From NCBI GenBank assembly GCA_025769875.1, contig JAGFNK010000726.1, forward strand, positions 1 through 23,922: a DNA stretch of 23,922 bases, given 5' to 3'. This DNA comes from Russula earlei. Lineage: Eukaryota > Basidiomycota > Agaricomycetes > Russulales > Russulaceae. Below the pieces are notes generated by a model. That model searched no databases. It saw only the letters and a list, made by a program, of their open reading frames with translations, and had not been told where the DNA came from. How positions within the stretch are numbered: position 1 is the stretch's first letter; the number at the start of each line of letters is the position of its first letter. Below are positions 8,095-17,936 of this stretch, in pieces. The translations under genes and the position numbers were made by a program.

Positions 8095-10184
8095 AAACAC
8101 AACACAACTACCCTTAATGGCAACTTCCCGTCAACTTTGTTCTTCTCGGTGATGCAACTACACACAGTGTTGTACGTTCTAAACCCATGCGGTCTTTTTG
8201 ATAAAGACCTATGGTAACGTATGCTGGGTATTACCCTATGTATCGCGCAGGGGATCACAGACGGCAGCGAGGAACCCATGGTCAGGTGGTCCGGGTTTTC
8301 ACCGTTGCTGTACTGTATGTCTGATGAGTGCCACCTTGTAATTCCATCCCCTTTCGGACACCAACACATCATCATGGATGCTCCCTGTTCCTATTCCAGC
8401 ATGATGATACCGCCAAGTTGGGACTTCCAGTCATGCCGGCAGGGACTCGTTGTCAATGAAAGATGCGTTTCAAAGGAGGCACTGCATCATGTCCCGGATG
8501 CTGAGATAAGGCGGAGAGTCGGAGCAAAGTTCTTGCGGGACGGGGACTTCGTCAAATTGGTGTTTCACGTAGAGGTGCATTTGTAGAGTACGGTTAATCC
8601 CGTAGAAAACAGAGCCGTGCAGGTGAATGGTGGCCGCTCCCCTCCCGAGTCTCTTCTTTGTGAGACCAGGAGCCTACTCTGCGAGTCGAACTCGACCCCT
8701 GCGTCCCTGCCACGACGCAGAGACACGGAAATCATGGAGTGCATCTATTTCCAATAGGTAGGAGGGCAGTCAAATTGGGGATTAAGACTAACTAACTGGA
8801 ATAAACGTGAGTGAGAATGGCTCATCAGCCTGAGAGCAAGGAGTGAGTGAGTGAAGGAAGTGATCATGAGTCGCTAGTGTGCGGGTGTGCGGTGGATCTT
8901 GCCAGTCACGTGGCCGCGCCTAGCACACGAATATTGCGTGCGTCGTGTCGGAATCACAGTAAGCACGAGTGGGTCCCGCCAAGTGGTGTAGCTGTAAAGT
9001 AAAGGAAGGCTTGTTCCGGACGCAACGTGGATAAACAAATGGGGGGGGGGGGGGGGGGTATTCGTTTTGGGAAAACCCACGCTACGACGTTACCTCGTTA
9101 TATGTACATAAACTAAATATAAGGGGTGTACTAATACTAAATGAACAAATTGGGGGATGGGGCAGCGGCAGCAGTGGGTGCGCTAGTACGCGAGCCATAA
9201 TTTCCAACAATAGCTTCAGCCTCTACGATCAAGTCCCCGCTGTTCTTACGAGTTCAGACAATTGGCATCGCTCTACGATCAACGCACTGCTGCGTTGCCG
9301 TATGATCGTGGAAGGTTTGATGTACCCGGGCGCTGGAATCCTATCATGTAGATACGGCCCTTGATGAGGGCTTCAGTAGGGTGCCTTAGCATGACTGGCG
9401 CATAATGGTACTAGTGGACGTTTCAATGCAAGCGGGGATGACGACCTCGAATTCACAGCATCTAGACAGTCGAACCAGCCTACCCAATGCTGAACAGGAG
9501 TCGGCGAAAAGTTGAAAAGATAAATGATATTTGGACACCCTCAGGCTTTAAGACTTGCCGTTACACCTACAAAGCGCCTTGAGGACTCGACGTACTCGTC
9601 ATGGATCGTTACAGCGGTGATAGACTGGGCTTGAAGCAGCAATCCCCGTCGCTGTGTCAAATTGCATATCGCATGGATGTCCTGACACTTCCGACATTGC
9701 CCAATCCAGGAAAGCAATCATTTCCAGAGCACCGCCCCACAAGGCGTGCAAGAAGCCATGGATCCAGGAGAATCACTTCACATTTACTGGCGGGGGATAC
9801 CGCGCCAGTGATGTAATGGCCGTAGAGGTCAGTTCGGCCAACAAGTACAAAGGAATACAGAAAGTCGACAAAGAGAAGCCAGTCGTGTCACAGGTATGTA
9901 TGTCACAGGGTCGGTGAACACCGTTGCAGCAGAGGGGAAGGAGGCAGAGCAGCATGACAGTCGATCTATAGAATGATCTGATGTATGGGGAGTGCGTGGG
10001 GGTGGGGCCGTGGAACCCTCATGTGAGCGAGGCAGGGAATGCAAGCCTACGCTCTGTACCATACGAAACCAGAGACGTAGCGAGCGAAGCGCATGAGGTG
10101 GGAGACCTTAAAGTCCTCAAGGCACATTTTCAACGGGGGCAGCGGAGGAAGGAGATGCTCAAGGGAAAGCGATATTGTCGACAA
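8095..10184. other. CpG-retaining segment downstream of the GATA gene, coding content unresolved
   Basis: Base composition here resembles the GATA gene rather than the repeats. Several short open frames look mildly coding but none is recognisable: minus 8565-8744 (59 codons, begins MHSMISVSLRRGRD), minus 8470-8580 (36 codons, begins MHLYVKHQFDEV), plus 8221-8586, plus 9405-9515 (begins MVLVDVSMQAG) and plus 9601-9816 (begins MDRYSGDRLGLK). A C/T-rich minus-strand stretch (8830-8880) would suit a promoter for a minus gene starting at 8744. A 12 bp direct repeat CTCTACGATCAA occurs near 9219 and 9270. One or two intron-containing genes may hide here, but I cannot build a consistent model. Confidence 0.3.
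9041..9058 (+). repeat. Poly-G tract, 18 G
   Basis: This is an uninterrupted run of 18 G after AAACAAAT. It is able to form G-quadruplexes and is prone to length error. Confidence 0.95.
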
Positions 10185-11658
10185 TTAAGGGCTGCGCGAA
10201 CGGTACGATATGGGCGCTGAAGGAGGATGAGTAGGCCTTTCGAGAATAGAGGGATTTCGGTGCAGGCAAGTACTCACCTGCCGGAGTTGTGGAAGAGGGA
10301 AGCCATGATTGTATTTGGGGTAAACCCTCTCTGCGGGAGCTTGCATGTGCAGTATCCGTCCGAGAAATTAGGGGAGCGATGGATGGATGGTTGTACTGGT
10401 GAGGTGGCAACGCACTGACAGGAGGGACTGCGCCATGCTGTGGGGGTGACGTACGCACTTTTAGCGATGAAGTGGCGAGGGGACCGCGCTTATGGGGAAA
10501 CTGCTCTGGTCGTGCACGGTTGTGGGTACGCTCGAACAGTCCGCACTTATTGCAAAGCTACAACAGCATAAGGCGACGCTACGGGGGATGTAGTTATATA
10601 TACTGACCACCTTTCCCGGGTTTAGGCTGGATCTTCTCCAAGTAGAGGTGTCCGTCGTGCAGCAATTAAAACACCGCCTGCGAATCCTGTCATTCAATTT
10701 GGTTGTTGCATCGTCTGTATAAATAGCATTGAACTGTTGCTGCCCGGGGTAGTGATAAGCGATTTCATGTGCCCCACCAGATGCCTGGGATGGGACCACA
10801 TGTGCGACTGGCGGATATGCTGCAGCCCGAGCAGTTCCTTCATGAGTGGGAGGGTAACGCGACTCCATCCGGGATTGAGTACGATACGGAGACTCTGTGA
10901 GACTTGCAGGTTGCTGGTAATATGTGCGTTGGCGCTCGGGATCAGGACCTGGATAGCAGACATCGCCATTATATGAGGCGGTAAGATTTATACTTTGAAC
11001 CGAACCTCGTCGAGTTGGAGCCGGCGAAGACACAGAGGAACGATCTACCGAAGACGAGGAAAGAGAAGGAGACTGGGGCAGTGTCGCAATTGGGGGGGGA
11101 GGGGACGGCTGTACGTGTACGACGTTTGGGAGTCTACCACCGCTGTTCGGATAGCCTAACTCAGAGGAACGCTGCAGAAATTGCACAGCACTCACTTGGA
11201 GACGTAATGTGAATCGTCGATACGATGAGACATTTCCTCAGGATCGTGTAACTCGGATGCGGATGGGACGAAACTGCGGGTGGAAATTCCGCTAGCAATG
11301 TTTGATGGGATAGCCAGTAAGGCGGGCTAAGGTTGAAATGGGGATTAATTATGAATTCGAGAAAATGACGCGGCAAGAGAGGGTGCAACAAGGTACCTTT
11401 GGGTACATAGACCTAGATATTGTCTTCGAGTGGTGAGGGTGATCGTTATGAAATGAGCGAGATATGTCTTCACGATCACCAGATCCGAGATCGGATAGAA
11501 TAGGAGGCGGTGGAGAGGGACCAGCGCTAGGTGGCCGACGAGTTGATAAGGCTGGTGACTGGTCGGAGGGTGAACGTGAGCTGCGGAAAATGAAAAGAGG
11601 AGGAAAGGTTGAGGACCTGTTTAAATCGACGATTGGAGGTTATAAGGACTTACCACAT
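10185..11658 (-). CDS. GATA-type zinc finger transcription factor (six exons, 388 aa model)
   Basis: The finger CFNC-CTTDTSTWRRSSLNPGKVL-CNKCGLFERTH is split by an intron whose removal restores it exactly. My splice model on the minus strand has exons 11654-11658, 11397-11580, 11197/6-11326, 10608-11142, 10278-10557 and 10185-10216. The introns are 73, 70, 53, 50 and 61 bp, all GT-AG, with donors GTAAGT, GTACCT, GTGAGT, GTCAGT and GTGAGT. The joined frame is 1167 nt with no internal stop. Zinc ligands are Cys264, 267, 287 and 290; the loop has 19 residues against 17-18 in classical GATA fingers, followed by a basic tail (NRARPEQFPHKRGPL). The rest is Ser/Pro-rich, disordered, with poly-Pro runs. 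By family it is a nuclear regulator binding GATA-core sites; its targets are unknown. The first exon (ATGTG) and the last exon are the least certain parts. The third exon ends at 11196. Confidence 0.88.
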
Positions 11659-12229
11659 CGTTTATGGCTGTCCGTCCGAGAGGAGGCGGGTCTGATGGTG
11701 ATGGAAGGAAGCCAACCAAGCAGTAATGGGCGGCGTCCGCAGAAACCGCGGAAGGATCAGAAAGAAACCCCGAGCGCGTACCCCTCTTTGGATACTTATT
11801 GAGGGGAGGGGGGCCAGTAAGTAAGTTAGTGGCTTAGGGTTTTTCCCTCTCAGTTACACCTTGGGAGCTTTCATGGCCACAAGTTTGGCGGGCGGCGTGG
11901 CGGGGGAAGTTGCCACTGGCATGCACTGCATCCTGTTGACGTTGACATTGAATGGCGTGACGCCGCGGCCTTGCTTCGGATCACATCACCTCCCCAGATT
12001 CCTTCCCAGTTGCACTTCTTCGGCGCTCCCCGCCAATGGCCCATCACAATCCTACGCCCTATGTGAATAGAATGGTATCACAACAGCAGACAAGACGACC
12101 GTGATGGGGACTCACAATATCAATATCTCGGCAAGTTGCAATTAATGGTGATACACATGTGATGGTGGGCGGTGGAACCATCGGTCTTGGAAGTCTCTAG
12201 CACGACGGGCAGGAATGGATAAGTCCACT
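11659..12229 (-). promoter_or_regulatory. Presumed 5' region of the GATA factor gene
   Basis: On the minus strand the 150 bp before the ATG at 11658 is pyrimidine-rich (TTGGTTGGCTTCCTTCC, CCGCCTCCTCTCGG), as is common just upstream of fungal start sites, and C-rich CCCCTC runs lie near 11803-11815. An in-frame TAA just before the ATG supports that start. A 69-codon plus-strand frame (11861-12070) has no recognisable content, and I read it as chance. No canonical TATA box was seen. Confidence 0.4.
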
Positions 12230-12231
12230 TA

Positions 12232-12327
12232 TAGGCAACTTAGCAGACAATAAAAGAAAAATATTCCAAGTGCTTATATTACATAAGTACATAAGTAGAG
12301 CACAAAAAATGTCTGCTAAGTTGCCTA
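12232..12327. mobile_element. 96 bp MITE, 18 bp TIRs, TA target duplication
   Basis: The TIRs TAGGCAACTTAGCAGACA (12232-12249) and its exact complement (12310-12327) are flanked by TA at 12230-12231 and 12328-12329. The 60 bp interior is AT-rich and noncoding. A TA duplication with perfect TIRs indicates a non-autonomous Tc1/mariner-type (Stowaway-like) element. It lies about 570 bp upstream of the GATA gene start. Confidence 0.85.
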
Positions 12328-12330
12328 TAC

Positions 12331-13483
12331 TACTAACCCTGCCATGTAGTTCGGACGGGCACCCTTGTTTGGACAGTCACACATGTCACGGGCTTGTTTG
12401 TAACTCCTGCCAAGCCAAGATGTAACTCTGCTTGGCAAGTGCTAAATGTGTGCAATGCCCCTACTCAGTTGTACCAATTGTATCCAATTAGATGGCCTCC
12501 CTCATGCTTTTCTCCTGCCCTCTCTCACCATCCATACTTGCTGCAGACTCAGTCATTGCTGCGATCACATATCCTCCGGATCTTGCCGTGGGGAATCTGC
12601 GCTTATATCAGAGAGTTGATGTTGGCTACCTTTCTTTCCCCCAATGTGCCCATGATGGCAATGAGCATGGTCATGGCTACAGCCCTGGTCATGGGAGTGC
12701 AGCACCTTTACTCGAGCTCAATGAGACCAAAGTGCTTCTGCACCATGCACCAACTCCACTTTGGTGTGTCTGGGGATGCATGAGTGAGAAAGAGCGGGGC
12801 TGTTGGACCAGTAAGTGGACTGTTGACCAAGGGACTGGAGGTGAGAGAAAGAAAGGGAGAGAGCCGGTATCGTGTGTGGTCATTCGGATTCAGGCAAAGG
12901 CAGACAGATGAGAGGGGAGAAGGAAAAGATTCTTGTTCTGAACTGTTTTACTACAGAGTAGCTAAGTGTTTTATGTACAGGAATGAAGAACAAAGGGAAG
13001 GGAAGTGATGAAAGGGAATTTGAAAGGGAATTTGAGGCTGGCCGAGGCAGTCAAGGTGGTGGTGAAGGACCTGTACACAATCATGTTGAGTGGGCTGTGG
13101 CGTGCATGTGTGGTCAGTGGCAAAGGCTGGGCTGGACGAAGTGCCGAGGGCTTGGCAAGGCAGTCAAGATCTTGTCGTTGGGCGCAAGGTGGTAGCGTGG
13201 GCATGCGGTCAGTGGCAAAGGATGAAAGCAATGGGGCATCATGTCCAACCTATTTTGGAGCCATAGAAACTCCGATGCGGCATTGGTCGGCAGGCATGAC
13301 CAACTGCTATTTTTTTGATCTCAACAAACCACAATGGCATTCAGCAAAAAGATCTATTGAATACATTAAGATACAGTATAATAAGTGCTATGAGAATTTT
13401 GATGCTGATTGAGCTTGGATCGAGGGAGAGATCTCAAGTGTCCGAACAAGGGTACCCGTCCAAACTACATGGCAGGGTTAGTA
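12331..13483. mobile_element. 1.15 kb element with 45 bp TIRs, probably non-autonomous
   Basis: The outer 45 bp (12331-12375, TACTAACCCTGCCATGTAG...) match the complement of 13439-13483 at 42 of 45 positions. All three differences are C/T, two of them within CG/TG pairs. Both ends carry TA outside CTAACCCTGCC, compatible with TA target duplication. No transposase is recognisable. Plus-strand frames of 129-139 codons at 12394-12911 and 13005-13412 show no domain and overlap an LTR-like sequence, so I do not call them genes. The 96 bp MITE abuts its left end. Confidence 0.65.
12940..13235 (-). repeat. LTR-like repeat, inverted partner of 14050-14450
   Basis: On the minus strand this contains TTTGCCACTGACCGCATGC near 13216-13200, TTTGCCACTGACCACACATG near 13124-13105, and TACATAAAACACTTAGCTAC with TCTGTAGTA near 12979-12949. 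The same blocks appear in the same order on the plus strand at 14050-14450. A TATA-like TACATAAA followed by conserved sequence suggests an LTR fragment. It lies inside the 45 bp TIR element. Confidence 0.5.
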
Positions 13484-13765
13484 TATCATCCTGTACATCC
13501 ATCACCCCCAGTCATTTGTCAGGTACTCTCAGGTCACATCAGTCACAGTGCCATTTTCAAAGTCTGATTCATCATTGTGAATCTGTGAAGACAGTTTAGG
13601 CAGTGGGCAAAGTTTTTAGGCTACATGCTGTAGTATTTACCTAAAATATCACACTCACAACCATTAAGTAAAGCATCTATATGGCTCAAAGTCAGTACTA
13701 AGGAGTGTGTGGATTGTATGGTGGGTATCCATAGGGAGTCAAGTACTCACTGCTGGGCCAATACC

Positions 13766-14739
13766 ACTGTACCAATTAAATCAAGTGACGAAACCATATT
13801 TTGGTCACAAAAATGCCTTTGAAAATTCCTAAAAATGTTAAAAATTGCTCAAGGGCATTTTCTGATGACAAAAGTCTCTGTTGGAATAGATAGTACTGTT
13901 TTATCATCATTCCATGTCCAATCCATCAGCATCATCATGGCAACAGATGTGCAAGGATTACAGTATGGCTGGCCACAGAACCACATGCAGAAATGTGATG
14001 TGACACAATGTGATGCCTCCTCCTCTACTTTGCCTCAGCTCACCCACCCTTGCTACCAACCGCATGCGCAAGCCACCTCCCTCATGCCCAACATCAAGCC
14101 CTTGCCACTGACCACACATATGCCACACACCCGCAAGACTCAATTCCAGGCCATTTGCCACTGACCGCATGCCAATGACCTCACACCTGACATCAAGACC
14201 TCAACCATATCGCCCAGTCCTCGCCACCGACCATGCACACACACCATGCCCCAGCACATTCAACGTGTTCATGTCTCAAAGCCTTTCATGACTGCCTCAA
14301 CCACCTTGACCAGTCTTGATTCACTTTCATGGCTCTCCCTCCCTTTCATGGCCCTCTGATTCCTTTCATATTCTCCTTTGTACTGTCCTATACATAAACA
14401 CCCTAGCTACTCTGTAGTAGCGCAGTGAATAAGAATCCCTCTTTGCAACCCAATCACCCCTGCCTGAGAAAAGCAAGAAGCCTCAATAGTCACACAAACC
14501 ACTTGCTCCTCCCCCCCTTCTCTCCTCTTTCTGCTTGGACTGGTCAGCATCATGATTTGCACATCCCTGGACTTGCTACAGTGTCACAACATGTTGAAAT
14601 TATGCAAATTTCCAAATTTTGTAACCCCTGATGAAAAGTTTTTGCAGGTCACAACAAAATACCCAACCTGATGAAACCATTATTTCATCAGGGAGGTCAC
14701 AGGTCACATGGGGTGATGAATTGATTTAATTGGTACAGT
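13766..14739. mobile_element. 0.97 kb element with 19 bp TIRs
   Basis: The end ACTGTACCAATTAAATCAA (13766-13784) is repeated as an exact complement at 14721-14739. The flanks ATACC and ATAGC are not an exact duplication. The interior has the LTR-like sequence of 14050-14450, a 10 bp palindrome (CCTGATGAAA/TTTCATCAGG at 14667-14692) and no transposase. This could be a non-autonomous DNA element, or an inverted pair of unrelated ends. Confidence 0.45.
14050..14450 (+). repeat. LTR-like repeat, plus-strand copy
   Basis: It carries CTTGCCACTGACCACACATA, TTTGCCACTGACCGCATGCC, CTTTCATGACTGCCTCAACC and TACATAAACACCCTAGCTAC followed by TCTGTAGTAG, parallel to the minus-strand copy at 12940-13235. 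There is no coding content. Confidence 0.5.
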
Positions 14740-15118
14740 ATAGCCTGCAGGGGCAGTTGGTGAAAGCAAGGATGATGTGCTGGACTTGTATAAAGGACTA
14801 ACTAGACAGGGACAGCAACAGGGACCTGGAGAATGTTAGACAAGGAGGCCAGGGTTTACTGAACCTTGCAGTCACACTGGAGTACAAGGGGTTGGACAGG
14901 GGATCTGTAATGCACAGTCATGAAGGAGTACACAGGGAAGCAAGAGAAGTCTTTAAACTCCACTGTCTTGGAGGAGAACAGAGGTAATGGTGGTACAGCT
15001 GCAGTTGCTAGAGCTTGAGAGTCTGGTCTGGTCCCAGTTTTTTGACCTTATGTCAGCAAACTGGGACTGAAACCAGTCCTGTTGTGCTGAAGACTTGACA
15101 ATAACAAGACCAGTGTCA
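14740..15118. other. No gene seen; small hairpin
   Basis: This is CpG-poor sequence without a credible frame. A hairpin pairs GTCCCAGTTT (15031-15040) with AAACTGGGAC (15058-15067), with an inner TGAC/GTCA stem. Confidence 0.4.
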
Positions 15119-15309
15119 AGATTACCACTGCTTTGGGCAGTCTGATGTAATCACAGCCTAGTCACATTAACATGTTGGCTCCCATGGACTGTGCACTCAC
15201 AGCTCATGTGCATTGTTCACATGTTAGATCAGCCAGACCAGCTCAGCTCATATGCTGGGGCCAGCATTGGTTACAATGATAAGTTAATTGATGACAATCA
15301 GTAGCTACT
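15119..15309 (-). repeat. 191 bp repeat, CpG-free arm (partner at 18768-18959)
   Basis: Its reverse complement aligns with 18768-18959 over the full length with one 1-base indel. It has no CpG, whereas the partner has about 16; nearly all differences are CG changed to TG or CA. It is probably part of an old LTR. Confidence 0.85.
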
Positions 15310-15405
15310 GTTATGGCATTGTGGCTGTTAGAGCAGTTAGCTTGGCTCAATGGGGCCAAGTCCCTGTGACTTGGTTCAATGTTTCAATGGGGCCAGCTCA
15401 AAGAG
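15310..15405 (+). repeat. Direct repeat unit 1 (about 96 bp)
   Basis: Aligned with 15641-15735: GTTATGGCATTGTGGCTGTT against GTTACAGCATCATGGCCATT, and AAGTCCCTGTGACTTGG shared exactly. The unit lies directly beyond the 191 bp arm. Confidence 0.7.
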
Positions 15406-15640
15406 GTGTTAAGGCTCCAAAGTGCCTTAAATAAGATCAATGGTCATGTTTATAAACGCATCCTACCAATTCAGATATGCTTGAGTCAAGCAAGCAATAC
15501 TCATGGAGGGGAAGGAGTGTTAGATCCTTCTGGAGTATGGCAACAAGATGAGAGGGGCTCTGCAGATGGGGTAGTAGTCAACTTTTTGGGATTGGCAAAC
15601 TAAGTTGAGCTCAAGGCTCAACTGCTATGAACTGGGGCTT

Positions 15641-15735
15641 GTTACAGCATCATGGCCATTAGAGCATTAGTTCAGGGTTCAGTGGGGCAAGTCCCTGTGA
15701 CTTGGTTTAAGGGTTCAGTGGGGCCGGCTCAGAGA
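15641..15735 (+). repeat. Direct repeat unit 2 (about 95 bp)
   Basis: This is the partner of 15310-15405, 331 bp apart. Between them is CpG-poor noncoding sequence; the 74-codon frame at 15379-15603 has no recognisable content. Confidence 0.7.
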
Positions 15736-15779
15736 GACTGGATCAAGGGTTTAGCATCTCAAGACTAAGTCAGAAAATG

Positions 15780-16243
15780 ACTCAGCCCGCAGACAGAGTT
15801 GATCTTCTGGTTTCACAGAAGAGAAGGACAATGAGAGAGAAGCAGAGGAGGGAGAGGAACACAAAGGTCCCTTGTGACAAGGTCAGATCAAGCAGAGTAT
15901 AAGCCAGCACAACACAAGTTGTGATTGAGAGAGGATACAGGGTAAAGGGATGTGACAGGAAATGGGACAAAGCTAAGCTTGGGGCATTCCCCAGCTTCTA
16001 CAGGCACTTAAATACTGTATGTAGCAAGGCTGTACAGTACTATATGCAGAACAATAGATAAAAAGTTAACCAATAGCAAAAGAGGATTGTAACAATAGGT
16101 GAAACATAAAAGATGAAACAAGTAAGGGTCCATCACATTCAAGGGATGAAATGGAAGTCAGGGAGACAAGGGGGAGGGTAGAGAACAATAACAAGAAATC
16201 AAGGGTTAGCAACAAATGAAAAGAGGGGTAAATCATAATATCA
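15780..16243 (-). repeat. Possible 3' LTR of the gag-like element
   Basis: On the minus strand the gag-like gene is followed after about 20 bp by a purine run (GAGGGGGG), then CA and TGATATTATG at 16243, which fits a polypurine tract followed by an LTR starting TG. A TATTTAAG box occurs near 16010 on the minus strand, with C/T-rich sequence after it. I could not find the LTR end or a second copy, so this remains a hypothesis. Confidence 0.3.
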
Positions 16244-16270
16244 TGCCCCCCTCATGCTTAGTTCTCTGAA

Positions 16271-17857
16271 CTAATCAGTATTGGGTCCCGACTCATAGAA
16301 ATTGTCCCCTTCACCTTCTAGACAAGTGTTCTGGGTCCCCACCTTGGGGCAGTGTCCTCTGCAATTCCTATGAGTCCTCCTCAAAATGCAGTCCTTCTGA
16401 CTGTTGCAATAGGTGTGAGGTTTGTTGTAATCCTTGTTCCAATGACCCTTGATACCATAGTGTTTGCAGACATGTTGGCATTTTTGGAGTTGGTGGCATT
16501 GTGCTTTAGTCATGCATGTGGGGGTAGGGGGGGTATTGAGGGTACCAGCATCATCAGAGAACATTTGTGGGAAGTGGGAAGGGGCCCCCATAGGGGCGTC
16601 ATTCTGAGATTGATCAACAATGTGGGGGAGGTATTCAAGTGGAGGGGTCAGGGAAAGTGGGGGGTGAATGGGTGAAGTAGGGGAGGAGAGGGTGGATGGT
16701 TGTTTGAGGACCTCAATGTTATCATAGTTCTCTACCAACAAGTAATAGGGACCTGTTTTGCAGGTGAGGCCCCCATTGGTTGCCATGGTATTGAGTTGGT
16801 GATGAACTCAGACTGACGTGTTATTGGTGTGGAGACAACTGCAAATGGTGGCAGATTCCTTGGTGAAGGACTGGATTTCATGGAGCTGATTGGCAAGTTG
16901 TTGCTGGAGTATGTCCATGGCTCCTTGGATGGTGGTGCATTTGGCCTCCAGAACTTTCAACTGTAAAGAGCCATTGCGAAGGCAGTAGATATCGGCAAGA
17001 GCACCAGGGTCATGGAGGTTCTTGAGTGCCTGGGTGACATCAAAGTGGAAAGGGTAGTCTTCCACCAGGAGGTGGAGGTCAGAGGCAGTGACAGAGGGGT
17101 GAGGGGCAGAGATGACAGGCAGGGCAAGGAGCTTTTCTCCATAAGCAAGTTCTCCTCAACCCATAGTTCCTAAATGGATGGGTTCATCATTCCATAGAGC
17201 AATACATAAGTATGGCATTAGGCATTGCTGCCCATTAACATTGATATAAAAAGGGGGAACATACATGTAGGGTTCATAAATAAACCAAGGGGGGCCAGGG
17301 TGAGTGGGATCTGCTTCAGTGGGGGTGGGTGAAGGACTTCCAGCACAAATGGTGAGTGGGTTAAGGGTGGCAGAGAGGTCTTGGAGTTCAGCTTCATTGG
17401 GGACAATGAAGGTGCATTGATTGATGATGTGTTGTATGACTTCAGGTGACAGTGACTCTTGTCTAACGGTAGGGGAGGGGATGAGGATAGGTAAGGGAGA
17501 TGAAGAGGGAGCTGGGGGACATGGGAGTGTTGTAAGTGGAAGTAGTGTGTTCGTGGTGCCAAGCTGACCACTCTGAAGGAGTGGGGGTATTTATGGGGGC
17601 TGATCTTACAATGTGATTCCATACTAAATCCATAAGTACTGCTCTTTGCATGAACAGGTGAAATTCAGAAAAATGGGGGTCCATCATTAGAAGTTGAAAG
17701 CCACAGATGTCACCAGGGGAGTGAATTCCAGAAAAGAGTTGTTCCCTGGTGGCTAAGTTAAAAATGGTATACCTGCAGGTGGGAATAGCAGGGTCATTGA
17801 TAGAATAGGAAGGGGGGTTACGTGAACTGATTCGGGGGAGTAAGTGTCATGAACCAT
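16271..17857 (-). pseudogene. Decayed gag-like protein gene with damaged CCHC zinc knuckle
   Basis: A single minus frame runs from 17461 to 16271 with two internal stops. One is TGA after GTMG near 17148, where a Trp codon is likely lost. The other is TGA after HTNNTSV at 16808-16810. A further frame (RNPPSYSIND, DICGFQLLMMDPHFSEF) joins upstream after a one-base shift near 17463, and a possible start at 17857 needs another shift in the C-run near 17815. The middle has a leucine/glutamine-rich helix (DILQQQLANQLHEIQSF). Near the C terminus CKHYGIKGHWNKDY is a C-x2-C-x4-H-x4-C knuckle in which Cys 2 and 4 are Tyr (TGY to TAY). A Cys-rich tail follows (HTYCNSQKDC, NCRGHCP). I read it as a retroelement nucleic-acid-binding protein; the family is not named with certainty. 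Confidence 0.6.
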
Positions 17858-17936
17858 TTCCTGGAGAGGGCCCTTGAAGGACCCTTCCTTATTAGAGGAA
17901 ACCCAGCCTCTATGGTGTCACCCTGTTCATATCGAC

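Noticed and set aside
8670..8700. Possible tRNA T-arm (GTTCGAC with flanking G/C) on the minus strand
   Set aside because: The stem does not pair as a T-arm; it is a short palindrome (GTCGA-GT-TCGAC), and no acceptor, D or anticodon arm is found around it.
11143..11195. Alternative start of the GATA protein at 11195 without an upstream intron
   Set aside because: That start would be GTG, which is instead a GTGAGT splice donor; upstream exons join in frame to an ATG at 11658.
11464..11802. 112-codon plus-strand frame beginning MSSRSPDPRSD
   Set aside because: It overlaps exons 1-2 of the spliced GATA gene on the opposite strand, whose frame and splice sites are better supported.
12394..12911. 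Overlapping plus-strand frames of 129 and 139 codons
   Set aside because: Two frames are open over the same bases, no domain is visible, and the region lies inside a TIR element with decayed repeat content.
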